DNA of 64,000 bases from contig NZ_CP102384.1 of NCBI RefSeq assembly GCF_024628865.1, positions 66,001 through 130,000 of the forward strand, given 5' to 3'. The notes below the pieces were generated by a model. The model searched no databases and was not told the origin of the DNA. It was given only the letters and a program-made list of their open reading frames with translations. This DNA is from Sphingopyxis sp. DBS4 (GTDB taxonomy: Bacteria; Pseudomonadota; Alphaproteobacteria; Sphingomonadales; Sphingomonadaceae). The translations under genes were made by a program, and so were the position numbers. The stretch's first letter is position 1. Every line of letters starts with the position of its first letter. Positions 16,870-25,981 of this stretch are shown here, piece by piece.

Positions 16870-17753
16870 TGCGGACAAGATTTGGCCTGGTAATCGGCAT
16901 TGCGGCATTTTTATTGCCTGCGGCCGCACATGCGGCATGCGAGCCCAGCCTTGTTGACACAGTGGCCTCCGTGCCGATCGTTCTGGCGCCGTCGTTTGAG
17001 GTCGAGCGAGTGACCGAGCGTATCAATGTGGATATCCGCAACAACGGTAGCGATGCCTGTGTTCTGCGGCTGGCTGTCGGTCGGGAAACGGCTACATCGG
17101 ATCCGCGCTTTCCGCCTTTTACGTTGACCGGGCCCAGCGGTGTGGTGCTGGTGGGTGATAGTGCGGGGGCGATGTCCAACCCCAATGCCTCCACTCAGAT
17201 CACCATAGCGGGGGGCGCAAAGATCAGCATCCCCTACGAAGTCAGCTTTGGGGCCGGGTGGGATCTGCAGGCCGGCAATTATGAGCAATATCTGATATTT
17301 CAGCTCTTTGAACCGGATGCGCCCACCGAACTGGCCAGTCACCGCACCCGCCTCGATCTTGAGATTCCGGCGATGGCGCGCATCCGTTTTGCGGGAGCGA
17401 GCAGCGCCCAAGGGCCCGCAAAGATCGAAATGGGCGATTTATCGCCGGTCGCACCGACATCTTCCCCACCCTTTGCGATTCGGGTGTTCAGCACCTCCGT
17501 CTATCGCATGGAATTTTCGTCGCAGAATAATGGCACATTGCTGCGGGTCGGAGGAAGCGAGCGGATTCCCTATCACCTGTCGGTCGATGGCCGCCCGCTC
17601 AATCTGAATGCCGCCAGTGACGGCGTCGATGTCACAAGCCATCCCGGTCCGGCGGGAAGTGTCCATCCGCTGTCGATCGTGATCGACCCCGACCCGACCC
17701 GCCACGCGGGCACCTACAATGACCGCGTGACGATCACCGTAACCCCCATCTGA
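16866..17753 (+). CDS. Tip subunit/adhesin of archaic pilus (CsuE-like, spore coat U family)
   Basis: 295 residues with signal peptide (to AHAA, about 24). Its length is twice that of a single pilin and fits a two-domain tip protein: N-domain about 25-165 with Cys25 and Cys65, and C-domain ending SVHPLSIVIDPDPTRHAGTYNDRVTITVTPI, the SCPU-like C-terminal strand. In archaic pili the two-domain subunit encoded after the usher is the tip adhesin that contacts hydrophobic surfaces. Start ATG 16866 overlaps the usher stop. The assignment as adhesin is from gene order and size rather than from any binding motif. Confidence 0.78.
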   Translation: MMRTRFGLVIGIAAFLLPAAAHAACEPSLVDTVASVPIVLAPSFEVERVTERINVDIRNNGSDACVLRLAVGRETATSDPRFPPFTLTGPSGVVLVGDSAGAMSNPNASTQITIAGGAKISIPYEVSFGAGWDLQAGNYEQYLIFQLFEPDAPTELASHRTRLDLEIPAMARIRFAGASSAQGPAKIEMGDLSPVAPTSSPPFAIRVFSTSVYRMEFSSQNNGTLLRVGGSERIPYHLSVDGRPLNLNAASDGVDVTSHPGPAGSVHPLSIVIDPDPTRHAGTYNDRVTITVTPI

Positions 17754-17787
17754 TCGCCGCCGGCCGTCTGGCGTGGGCGCAGGGGGA

Positions 17788-18207
17788 TCAGAAATAGGTG
17801 ATGGTCAGGTTGATCGTGAGGGGCTGGGCGAGATTGTCGTGCCAAATGCTAACCGGCCTCGCACCATATTGCGCGCCTGCGCGATTGGCGATCACCTGCC
17901 AGCCGTCGGCATGGAGTGAGTTCGACTGGCCGGCATAGGTCAGCGTGATTTTCTCTTCAGGGTCGAGCGGCCGATAGGAAGCTACGACCTGAAAGCCGCG
18001 CTGCGTATTGCAGCTTTCGAGTACCGTACCGGCAGCAAGGCCCGACCCCGTATCGACCGTCAGGTCGGGGACGACGATCTCGCAGGCCTCCGGCACGGTG
18101 GCCGAAATCCGGAAGTTCGTCGAAGCATCGCTGCTGGCGTGTGCGGCAGCGGGAAGGGCGGCACAGGCAAGGCAAGATAATAGGGCGAACGACGAAGAAA
18201 GGCGCAT
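17788..18207 (-). CDS. Second spore coat U domain pilin, convergent with pilus operon
   Basis: 139 residues. Signal peptide MRLSSSFALLSC...AHAS, then a single SCPU domain (FRISATVPEACEIVVPDLTV; ESCNTQRGFQVVASYRPL; C-terminal PLTINLTITYF). Cysteines at ACEIV and ESCN form the expected pair. AAGGAGACTT precedes ATG 18207, which fixes the start well below longer in-frame extensions. It points toward the pilus operon, with only 34 nt between the two stop codons, and needs its own promoter. Likely a minor pilin or an alternative major pilin used by the neighbouring chaperone and usher. Confidence 0.85.
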   Translation of the reverse strand: MRLSSSFALLSCLACAALPAAAHASSDASTNFRISATVPEACEIVVPDLTVDTGSGLAAGTVLESCNTQRGFQVVASYRPLDPEEKITLTYAGQSNSLHADGWQVIANRAGAQYGARPVSIWHDNLAQPLTINLTITYF

Positions 18208-18483
18208 GGGAAGTCTCCTTCCCTGCGGCAATCGCAGAAAGTGATTAAGATGAACGATGCGTTTTTGGTAAACAGAATATGACGGTTTTGGGATGATTAT
18301 TACTTGAGCCGCAGGCATCTTCCCGTGGAGGGGGACTTTGCATTTTGGCAAATGACCATTATCCTGCACCTGCTTCATGTTCGATCGCGCAGAGCGCCGC
18401 ACCCCCCCTCCAGCCATCGTTTACGCCGCCTTTACCACTCCCGGTGCATGACCGCGGGCGATGTTTGCGACTGGGGACATGTG

Positions 18484-19812
18484 ATGGACAGCTTGCGCGG
18501 ACTGCTTTCGGGCAGCCACGACCAGGACGAGAGCGCGATTGATGCGCCGCCCATGGTCGGGGTCGACGAACGGCGGATGCAGGTCAGGGCCTATAATTAC
18601 TGGGCGTCGCTGCTCGCCGACCGCGTTTACCCCTCGGTCGAGGATCTCGATCTCGAATCCGCCGATTTCGGTCCCTACGCGGTTCTGCTCGATTTCACCG
18701 CAGGGATCGAGAATCCCGGGCTTTCCTATATCGGCGACCGGCTGCGCGCCGAATCCGAGATCGACGATGACGTTCATTACATCAACCAGATTCCCGGCCG
18801 CTCGCTGCTGTCGCGGCTGACCGACCATTATCTCCAGATCATCGCCAACCGCGCGCCGATCGGCTTCGAGGCCGAGTTCGTGAGCGATCGCGGCGTGACG
18901 ATCATGTATCGCGGCATCCTGCTGCCCTTTTCGTCCGACGACGACACGATTGATTTCATCATGGGCGTGATCAACTGGAAAGAGGTCGCGCCCGCCGACC
19001 AGGCCGAGGAACTGCAGCTTTCGGTCGAGCAGGCGCTGCGCAGCGCCGCGCCGCTCACCGCGCCGGTGCCGGTATGGGCGGACGGCCCCGATTCCGGACA
19101 TATCGAGGACGAAGCCGACGCCGCGCCGGGCTTTGCCGCGTTCGCCGACGAAGGCGCGATGCCGGAGGCCGAGACCCCGGACGAGCACGCCGATGCCCTT
19201 CCGGGCGCCGACGCCGCGCTCGCCGATTGGCTGGCGCTGGCGCGCGAAACCGCCGAGCGCGCGCTCGCCGCCGACAGCCGCAGCCGCTCCGCCCTCTATC
19301 AGGCGGTCGGCAAGGCGTGGGATTTCGCGCTCGCGGCCGAGGCGCAGCCCGACGCTTTCGCCGAACTGCTCGCCGATGCCGGGATCGCGGCGCAGGCGCG
19401 GGCGCCGTTGACCCCGGTCGTCAAGCTGGTCTTCGGCGCGGGTTACGACAAGACGCGGCTGGCCGAATATGCCTGCGCGCTCGGCCACGCGAAGGAAGAA
19501 GGGGTCGGCGCGGGGGCGCTGGCGGCCTATCTCGATCGCTATCCCGGCGGCCTCAAGGGCCTCGTCAAGGATGCGCGCGCGCGCCGCAAGACGGATGCGC
19601 CGGACCGGGCCGACGCGGATACGAAGCTGGAGGCGCTGCGCGGCGCCCATCCGGCGCTGATCCTCGAACATGACGCAGGCGAGGCCGAATTCGTCGTGCT
19701 GATCGCGCGCGCGATGCCGGGCGGCCACATCGGAATCGTCGCCAAGGCGGCGGACGATGCGGCGCTGGTCGCGCGGCTCGCGAAGAAGGCGGTCCCGATC
19801 AGCGGCGTTTAA
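18484..19812 (+). CDS. PAS-like sensory protein with unknown C-terminal region
   Basis: 442 residues, no signal peptide or membrane segment. The N-terminal ~170 residues (YNYWASLLADRVYPSVEDLDLESADFGPYAVLLDF, then PGRSLLSRLTDHYLQIIANRAPIGFEAEF and a GILLPFSSDDDTIDFIMGVINW strand) match the PAS-type domain common in alphaproteobacteria, often as an uncharacterised regulator. It is followed by an acidic, Ala-rich linker and a helical region. No kinase or cyclase motif is seen, so the output is unknown. ATG 18484 follows GGGGAC; GTG 18481 and ATG 18448 are alternatives. Transcribed divergently from the 17788 pilin gene, with 276 nt between starts. Confidence 0.6.
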   Translation: MDSLRGLLSGSHDQDESAIDAPPMVGVDERRMQVRAYNYWASLLADRVYPSVEDLDLESADFGPYAVLLDFTAGIENPGLSYIGDRLRAESEIDDDVHYINQIPGRSLLSRLTDHYLQIIANRAPIGFEAEFVSDRGVTIMYRGILLPFSSDDDTIDFIMGVINWKEVAPADQAEELQLSVEQALRSAAPLTAPVPVWADGPDSGHIEDEADAAPGFAAFADEGAMPEAETPDEHADALPGADAALADWLALARETAERALAADSRSRSALYQAVGKAWDFALAAEAQPDAFAELLADAGIAAQARAPLTPVVKLVFGAGYDKTRLAEYACALGHAKEEGVGAGALAAYLDRYPGGLKGLVKDARARRKTDAPDRADADTKLEALRGAHPALILEHDAGEAEFVVLIARAMPGGHIGIVAKAADDAALVARLAKKAVPISGV

Positions 19813-19853
19813 GTCGTGATCGGGTTAGGCTGAAACATCGCCTTTCTTATCTC

Positions 19854-19929
19854 GTCATCCCGGCGAAGGCCGGGATCTCATCATCTCGACCTGACGCACC
19901 GGCGGGATCCCGGCCTTCGCCGGGACGAC
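19854..19929. repeat. Intergenic inverted repeat (GTCATCCCGGCGAAGGCCGG type)
   Basis: Arms at 19854-19877 and 19904-19929 are near-perfect inverted copies flanking a 26-nt centre. One of about twelve such elements in the window. The surrounding 468-nt gap (19813-20280) shows no supportable gene. Confidence 0.8.
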
Positions 19930-20071
19930 GATTCCGTCAAAAATGACCATGCTCGAGGATCGTCGCGGCGTTCGGAAACGGTCGCGGCAGGCAAAAGCTG
20001 CATCGCGGCCGGCGCGACATCTCCGGGTCTTTGCGCCAAATATTTCCGTAAGCCGCCATTCGGTCGGCATC

Positions 20072-20096
20072 GTTTCTCAAAGAAACTTGAAGAAAC
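20072..20096. promoter_or_regulatory. GTTTCT/AGAAAC palindrome with extra AGAAAC upstream of glutamate dehydrogenase
   Basis: GTTTCT-CAA-AGAAAC is a perfect 15-nt inverted repeat, followed 4 nt later by a third AGAAAC. It lies about 190 nt before the dehydrogenase start in otherwise featureless DNA. Possible regulator site; nothing further supports it. Confidence 0.3.
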
Positions 20097-20280
20097 GGAA
20101 CGAAGCCGGAGCCAATTTGCTGCTGCGCAACAGGAAATCCGAAAGTTGAAATTATTTTGCGTGAACCCCGCGCAGGGGTTGAGCCGCGCGCGCCGCGGGC
20201 CCATAGGGGCGGAGCGAAAGGGTTCATTGCCATCCCCCGGGCGATGACCCGCCTCTTTTCGTTCGGGATGCTGCAACCCT

Positions 20281-23200
20281 ATGTCTTCCAAATTGACCGA
20301 ATCCGTCGACGCCGAATCCTCTTCGGCGGCGCCCGCCGCTGTTAAGATCGCCCCCCAAATCTCCAAGGCTTATCAGGCCGCGCTTGCGGGCAGCGCGCTG
20401 CCGGGCGAGGGCGATGATCTCGATGCCAAGATGCTCGCGACCGCGGGCGATTTTGCCGCGCGCGCGTCGCTCGAGCGCGGCGAGGGCAAGCCGTCGCTGC
20501 TTCTCGAACCGATGGCGGGCGATGGCCCCGACCGCCGAATGCGGCTGGTGGTCGTCAACGACGACATGCCGTTCCTTGTCGACTCGACCTCGCAGATCGT
20601 GAGCTCGCAGGGGCTGGCGATCCACCGCATCCTCCACCCCGTCGTCTCGGTCGAGCGCGACGCGAAGGGCCGGCTGACCGGCGCCGACGCGGGCAAGGCC
20701 GGCAGTCGCCGCGAATCGGTCATCTATATGGAGATCGAGCGCGGCGATGCGCGCGCGCGCAGGCGCTTGCTCGACGCGCTCGAAGCCTCGCTCGCCGATG
20801 TGCGCGCCGCGGTCGCCGACTGGAAGGCGATGCGCGCCGCGATGCTCGCCGATGCCGCGATGCGCGCCGACGGCGAGGCCGCCGAACTGCTGCGCTGGTT
20901 CGAGGGCGGAGCGATGACGCAGCTCGGCCACGAATGGCGCACCCGCGACGGCGCGGTCCACGACGCGCTCGGCATTTCGACGAGCAGCCCGGGCCAGCTT
21001 CTTTCGCCGAACGCGCTGAAGGCTGCCTTCGACTATTTTGACCGGGGCGGCGCCTCGCCGCTCCTCCTCAAGTCGAACCGCTTGTCGGCGGTCCACCGCC
21101 GCGTGCTGCTCGATCTGGTCGTCGTTCCCGAATATCAGGGCAAGAAGGCCGATCGTCTGTCGATCCATGCGGGCCTGTGGACCAGCGCCGCGCTATCGAC
21201 CCCGCCCGCGAAGGTGCCGGTGCTGCGCGCGCAGCTCGACGCGCTGATGACGAAGTTCGGCTTCGATCCGACCGGCCATGCGGGCAAGGCGCTCGCCCAC
21301 GCGCTTACCGCGCTGCCGCACGACCTGCTCATCGCGTTCGACAGCGCCTCGCTTGAGGAACTGGTGCTGACCTCGATGTCGATCACCGACCGCCCGCGGC
21401 CGAAGATCGTGATGGTGCGCAGCGCGCTCGGCCGTCACCTCTTCGCTTTCGTGTGGCTGCCGCGCGACGAAGTGTCGACGGGCCGCCGTCTCGCGGTCGA
21501 ATCGCTGCTGGTGCGCGAGGCGAAAGCCGGGGTGATCGGCTGGACGATGGTGCTGGAGGATGGCGGCGCCGCGCTGCTCCGCTTCACGCTCGACCTGCGC
21601 GGCGACGGGGTGGTGCCCGATGCCGACGCGCTCGGCACGCAGCTCGAACAGATGGTGCGCGGCTGGCAGCCCGAGGTCGAGGCGGCGCTCGCGCTTCGCG
21701 GTGACGCGGGCCGTGCCGCGGCGCTCGCCGCGCGCTTCGCGCCGCTCTTTCCCGCCAATTACCGCAACCTCTACAATCCCGAGGAAGCGGCGCGCGACAT
21801 CCTGCGGCTGCGCGACCTTGACGCCGAGCATCCGCGCAGCGTCCGGCTCGCGAAGAAGAGCCTCGACGGCGACGATCGCCTGCGGCTCAAGGTCTACAGC
21901 GCCGCGGGTCCGCTCGCGCTGTCCGACGTCGTTCCGGCGCTCGAACATTTCGGTTTCGAGGTGCTCGAGGAAATCCCGACCGAACTGCATGTCCGCGGCG
22001 CCGACGACGAGGCGGCCGAACAGCCGACCTTCATCCACGATTTCTCGCTGCGCCTGCCCGCGTCGGTCGACGAGACCGCGCTGCTGCCGCATGTCGAGAC
22101 GATCGAAAAGGCGATCGCCGCGGTGCTCGACGGCCACGCCGAGAACGACGCGTTCAACCAGCTCGTGCTCGTGACGCAGACCGATCCGCAGGCGATCGTC
22201 TGGCTGCGCGCCTGGTTCCGCTATCTGCGCCAGGGCGGTTCGTCCTATGGTCTCGACACGGTGGTCGCGGCACTCCGCCACGCGCCGAAGCTGACCGCGG
22301 CGCTCGTTGAGCGCTTCCGCGCGCTCCACGATCCCAAGGCGAAGGATGCCGCGCGCGCCGAGGCGTTGGGTGCCGAAATCCTCGCCGATTTCGCCGATAT
22401 CGCGTCGATCGACGACGACCGCATCCTGCGGCTGTTCCACGCGGTGATCGGCGCGACGCTGCGCACCAACGCCTTCGCGCCCGCCGCCGCCGAAGCGCTG
22501 GCGTTCAAGATCGATTCGAGCCAGGTTCCCGGCCTGCCGAAGCCGCTGCCGTGGCGCGAGATCTGGGTCTACAGCCCGCGCGTGGAGGGCGTGCACCTGC
22601 GCGCCGGCCCGGTCGCGCGCGGCGGGCTCCGCTGGTCCGACCGCCGTGACGACTTCCGCACCGAAATCCTCGGGCTGATGAAGGCGCAGCGCGTCAAGAA
22701 CGCCGTCATCGTGCCGACCGGCGCGAAGGGCGGCTTCTATCCCAAGGCGCTGCCGAGCCCGGCCGAGGACCGCGACGCCTGGTTCGCCGAGGGCACCGAA
22801 TGCTATCGCATCTTCATCCGCTCGCTGTTGTCGGTCACCGACAATCTGGTCGGCGGCAAGGTCGTGCATCCGAAGAATGTCGTGATCCGCGACGGCGACG
22901 ATCCCTATTTCGTCGTCGCCGCCGACAAGGGCACCGCGACCTTCTCCGACGTCGCCAACGCGCTGGCGATGGAGCGTGACTTCTGGCTTGGCGACGCGTT
23001 CGCGAGCGGCGGCTCGCACGGTTATGACCACAAGGCGATGGGCATAACCGCCAAGGGCGCGTGGATTTCGGTCCAGCGACACTTCGCCGAAATGGGCATC
23101 GACGTGCAGGCCGACCCGGTGCAGGTCGTCGGCTGCGGCGACATGTCGGGCGACGTCTTCGGCAACGGGATGCTGCTGTCGAAGTCGATCCAGCTCGTCG

Positions 23201-24996
23201 CGGCGTTCGACCACCGCCACATCTTCCTCGACCCCGATCCCGATGCCGCGAAGAGCTGGAAGGAACGCGACCGTTTGTTCAAGCTGCCGCGGTCGAGCTG
23301 GGACGATTATGACAAGAAGCTGATCTCGAAGGGGGGCGGCGTCTTCGCGCGCAGTCAGAAGAGCATCCCGCTCAGCCCCGAAGTGCAGGCGGTGCTCGGC
23401 CTGTCGCAGGCGGAGATCGAGCCGACGGCGCTGATCTCGGCGATCCTCAAGGCGCCGGTCGACCTCTTGTGGTTCGGCGGCATCGGCACCTATCTGAAGG
23501 CGGCGAGCCAGAATAATGCCGAGGTCGGCGACCCCGCCAACGACGCGCTGCGCGTTGATGCCGAGGATCTGCGCGTCCGCGTCATCGGCGAAGGCGCGAA
23601 CCTTGGCGTGACGCAGGCCGCGCGCATCGCTTTCGCGGCGAAGGGCGGGCGCATCAACGCCGACTTCGTCGACAACAGCGCGGGCGTCGACTGCTCGGAC
23701 AATGAGGTCAATATCAAGATCGCCCTCAATCGCGAGATGGCCGAGGGCCGCCTGGCGCAGGACGATCGCGACGCGCTGCTCGTCCGCATGACCGACGATG
23801 TCGCGGCGCTGGTGCTCGAGGACAACCGGCTGCAGGCGCTTGCGCTGTCGATCGCCGAAAAGGGCGGATCGGCGGCGGTGCCGTCGCTGGTGCGGATCAT
23901 GGAAACGTTCGAGGCATCGGGCCGGCTCGACCGCAAGGTCGAGGGGCTGGCGGCGAACGACGAGCTGCTGCGCCGCGCGCAGGAAGGGCGCGGGCTGACG
24001 CGCCCCGAACTCGCGGTGCTGCTGTCGACCGCGAAACTCGCGCTGCAGGACGCGATCGAGGACAGCGAGCTGCCGAACGATCCGGCGCTTGCCGGCGACC
24101 TCGCCGCGGCTTTCCCGGTGGAGATGCAGCGCGATTTCGGAGCCGCGATCGCCGAGCATCAATTGCGGCGCGAGATCATCGCGACCAAGCTCGCGAACCG
24201 GATGATCAACCGCATGGGCGTCGTCCATCCCTTCGAACTGGTCGAGGAGGAGGGCTGTTCGCTCGGCGAGGTCGCGGCGGCCTTCGTCGCGGTCGAACGA
24301 TTGCTCGACATGAAAGATCTGTGGAGCAAGCTCGACGGTGCGAAGATCGACGAGAGCATTCGTCTGTCGCTGTTCAGCCAGGCGGCGTCGGCGATGACCT
24401 CGCAGATGGCCGACCTGCTCCGCGTCAGCCCGGCGCTGGCGCAGCCGGGGCCGATCGTCGCGCGGCTCGAACCCGGCGTCGATCGCCTGACCGCGACCGT
24501 CGATACGCTGCTCAGTACTTCGGTCCGCCATCAATGGGACGCGCTCGCGCAGCAATTGCTCGACGCCGGTGCGCCCGAGGCGCTGACCGCGGCGGTGGTG
24601 CGGCTGTTCAAGACCGATGGCGCGATCGGCATCGTCGACCTCGCGGCGCGGCGCGGCGACGACGAGGTTGCGGTGACCAGCGCCTTCACTCATCTGGGCG
24701 AAGCGCTCGGCCTCGACTGGGCGCAGACGCTGGCGGCGCACATGAGCCCCGCCGACCCGTGGGAACGCCTGCTCGTCAACAGTCTTGCGCGCGACTTCCA
24801 GCAGATGCGCCTCGGCTTCCTCGCCGGGCTGCCGAAGGGCGATCTCGACAAGGCGGTGACCAAATGGCTCGCGGACAATGCCCCGCGCGTCGCGCAATTC
24901 CGCGCCACGGTCGACCGCGCGCGGACGATCCCCAACCCGAACGGCGCGATGCTCTCGCACATCGCGGGACAAGCGCGCGGCTTGCTGGGGCGGTAG
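20281..24996 (+). CDS. NAD-specific glutamate dehydrogenase, large (180-kDa) class
   Basis: 1571 residues, the size of the L-GDH180 class found in Proteobacteria and Actinobacteria, which deaminates glutamate to 2-oxoglutarate with NAD. The long N-terminal regulatory part includes the ACT-like stretch RLRLKVYSAAGPLALSDVVPALEHFGFEV. The catalytic core begins near residue 770: GPVARGGLRWSDRRDDFRTEILGLMKAQRVKNAVIVPTGAKGGF, with conserved substrate/cofactor lysines, then VVGCGDMSGDVFGNGMLLS (Rossmann NAD region) and RVIGEGANLGVTQAARI. No strong ribosome-binding site precedes ATG 20281, but no better start exists. Monocistronic, flanked by inverted repeats on both sides. Confidence 0.95.
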   Translation: MSSKLTESVDAESSSAAPAAVKIAPQISKAYQAALAGSALPGEGDDLDAKMLATAGDFAARASLERGEGKPSLLLEPMAGDGPDRRMRLVVVNDDMPFLVDSTSQIVSSQGLAIHRILHPVVSVERDAKGRLTGADAGKAGSRRESVIYMEIERGDARARRRLLDALEASLADVRAAVADWKAMRAAMLADAAMRADGEAAELLRWFEGGAMTQLGHEWRTRDGAVHDALGISTSSPGQLLSPNALKAAFDYFDRGGASPLLLKSNRLSAVHRRVLLDLVVVPEYQGKKADRLSIHAGLWTSAALSTPPAKVPVLRAQLDALMTKFGFDPTGHAGKALAHALTALPHDLLIAFDSASLEELVLTSMSITDRPRPKIVMVRSALGRHLFAFVWLPRDEVSTGRRLAVESLLVREAKAGVIGWTMVLEDGGAALLRFTLDLRGDGVVPDADALGTQLEQMVRGWQPEVEAALALRGDAGRAAALAARFAPLFPANYRNLYNPEEAARDILRLRDLDAEHPRSVRLAKKSLDGDDRLRLKVYSAAGPLALSDVVPALEHFGFEVLEEIPTELHVRGADDEAAEQPTFIHDFSLRLPASVDETALLPHVETIEKAIAAVLDGHAENDAFNQLVLVTQTDPQAIVWLRAWFRYLRQGGSSYGLDTVVAALRHAPKLTAALVERFRALHDPKAKDAARAEALGAEILADFADIASIDDDRILRLFHAVIGATLRTNAFAPAAAEALAFKIDSSQVPGLPKPLPWREIWVYSPRVEGVHLRAGPVARGGLRWSDRRDDFRTEILGLMKAQRVKNAVIVPTGAKGGFYPKALPSPAEDRDAWFAEGTECYRIFIRSLLSVTDNLVGGKVVHPKNVVIRDGDDPYFVVAADKGTATFSDVANALAMERDFWLGDAFASGGSHGYDHKAMGITAKGAWISVQRHFAEMGIDVQADPVQVVGCGDMSGDVFGNGMLLSKSIQLVAAFDHRHIFLDPDPDAAKSWKERDRLFKLPRSSWDDYDKKLISKGGGVFARSQKSIPLSPEVQAVLGLSQAEIEPTALISAILKAPVDLLWFGGIGTYLKAASQNNAEVGDPANDALRVDAEDLRVRVIGEGANLGVTQAARIAFAAKGGRINADFVDNSAGVDCSDNEVNIKIALNREMAEGRLAQDDRDALLVRMTDDVAALVLEDNRLQALALSIAEKGGSAAVPSLVRIMETFEASGRLDRKVEGLAANDELLRRAQEGRGLTRPELAVLLSTAKLALQDAIEDSELPNDPALAGDLAAAFPVEMQRDFGAAIAEHQLRREIIATKLANRMINRMGVVHPFELVEEEGCSLGEVAAAFVAVERLLDMKDLWSKLDGAKIDESIRLSLFSQAASAMTSQMADLLRVSPALAQPGPIVARLEPGVDRLTATVDTLLSTSVRHQWDALAQQLLDAGAPEALTAAVVRLFKTDGAIGIVDLAARRGDDEVAVTSAFTHLGEALGLDWAQTLAAHMSPADPWERLLVNSLARDFQQMRLGFLAGLPKGDLDKAVTKWLADNAPRVAQFRATVDRARTIPNPNGAMLSHIAGQARGLLGR

Positions 24997-25004
24997 CCGA
25001 TCTC

Positions 25005-25078
25005 GTCATTGCGAGCGAAGCGAAGCAATCCAGTGTGGCGTAAACCGCCCTGGATTGCTTCGCTTCGCTCGCAATGAC
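25005..25078. repeat. Perfect 29-bp inverted repeat after glutamate dehydrogenase
   Basis: Two perfect 29-nt arms (25005-25033 and 25050-25078), beginning GTCATTGCGAGCGAAGCGAA, flank a 16-nt centre, starting 9 nt after the stop codon. The transcript would fold into a very stable hairpin, possibly acting as a 3' end stabiliser or terminator. A degenerate copy is at 52369-52459. Confidence 0.9.
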
Positions 25079-25102
25079 GAATGAAAGAAAGTCAATGAGT
25101 CG

Positions 25103-25981
25103 ATGCCCTATCAGCCACGCGTCGCGATCCTCGTCCCTGCGCCGGGCTATTATGAGAAATGGCAGCCCGCCTTCGCGCGCAAGGCGGCGGCGCTGACCGC
25201 CGCCGGGCTGGCCGTCGAGCAGCGCCCGTGGACCGATCCCGGCGAGCTTGCGGGTTTCGACCTGATCCTGCCGCTCTTCGCCTGGGGCTATCAACGCGAC
25301 GTTGCCGCCTGGTACGGCCTGCTTGACCGGCTGGAGGCCGAAGGACTGCCGGTCGCGAACCCGGTGCCGGTGCTGCGCTGGAACAGCGACAAGGCCTATC
25401 TCGCCGAACTCGGCGCAAAGGGGGTGGCGGTGGTGCCGACGGTCGAGGTCGCGGCGCTGGACGATGCGGGCCTCGCCGAAGCGCGCGCCGCGCTCGGCGC
25501 CGAAGAGGTGGTGATCAAGCCCGCTATCTCGGGCGGCGCCGATGGCACCCACCGTCTTGCGCCCGGCGCGGCGATCCCGGCGGATGCACGTGGCCGCCGC
25601 CGTCTCGTCCAGCCGCTGATGCAGGGAATATTGGTCGAGGGCGAGATGTCGCTCTTCTTCTTCGACGGCCGCTTCAGCCATGCGATCGTGAAGCGCCCCG
25701 CTTCGGGCGACTTTCGCGTCCAGGAACAGTTCGGCGGCCGCGAGAGCGACTGGGATGCGAGCCCCGCCGCCCGCGATCTCGCCGCTGCCGCGCTCGCCGC
25801 GGCGCCCGCCGCTCCGGTCTATGCGCGCGTCGACATGGTCGGCGATGACGCGGGCGCGCTCCGCATCATCGAACTCGAACTGATCGAACCGTCGCTGTTC
25901 CTGCACCATGCCCCCGACAAGGGCGCCGCGTTCGGGCGGGCGGTCGCGGGGGCGGTCACTGGTCTGGTCGCCGCGCGCTGA
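25103..25981 (+). CDS. ATP-grasp domain protein
   Basis: 292 residues. The pattern WNSDKAYLAELGAKGVAVVPTVEV, then EEVVIKPAISGGADGTHRL (phosphate-binding loop) and VYARVDMVGDDAGALRIIELELIEPSLFL (metal-binding end) is that of the ATP-grasp fold, related to glutathione-synthetase- and RimK-like ligases. Substrate unknown: the family forms amide or thioester bonds through acyl-phosphates. A standalone gene running into a convergent methyltransferase gene, with which it overlaps by 26 nt at the 3' ends. Confidence 0.8.
   Translation: MPYQPRVAILVPAPGYYEKWQPAFARKAAALTAAGLAVEQRPWTDPGELAGFDLILPLFAWGYQRDVAAWYGLLDRLEAEGLPVANPVPVLRWNSDKAYLAELGAKGVAVVPTVEVAALDDAGLAEARAALGAEEVVIKPAISGGADGTHRLAPGAAIPADARGRRRLVQPLMQGILVEGEMSLFFFDGRFSHAIVKRPASGDFRVQEQFGGRESDWDASPAARDLAAAALAAAPAAPVYARVDMVGDDAGALRIIELELIEPSLFLHHAPDKGAAFGRAVAGAVTGLVAAR

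Noticed and set aside
12318..18300. Pilus cluster as a genomic island
   Set aside because: No integrase, tRNA, attachment-site repeats or transposase; AT-rich patches are confined to the leader, so transfer is not supported.
19881..20366. Minus-strand frames (98 and 161 codons) in the gap before glutamate dehydrogenase
   Set aside because: They cover an inverted repeat and contain GSTPARG-like stretches common to non-coding GC-rich sequence; no start signal.
21193..24972. Very long open frame antisense to the glutamate dehydrogenase gene (about 1259 codons)
   Set aside because: Arg/Ala/Glu-rich sequence typical of a shadow frame in GC-rich DNA; the sense strand encodes an unmistakable dehydrogenase.
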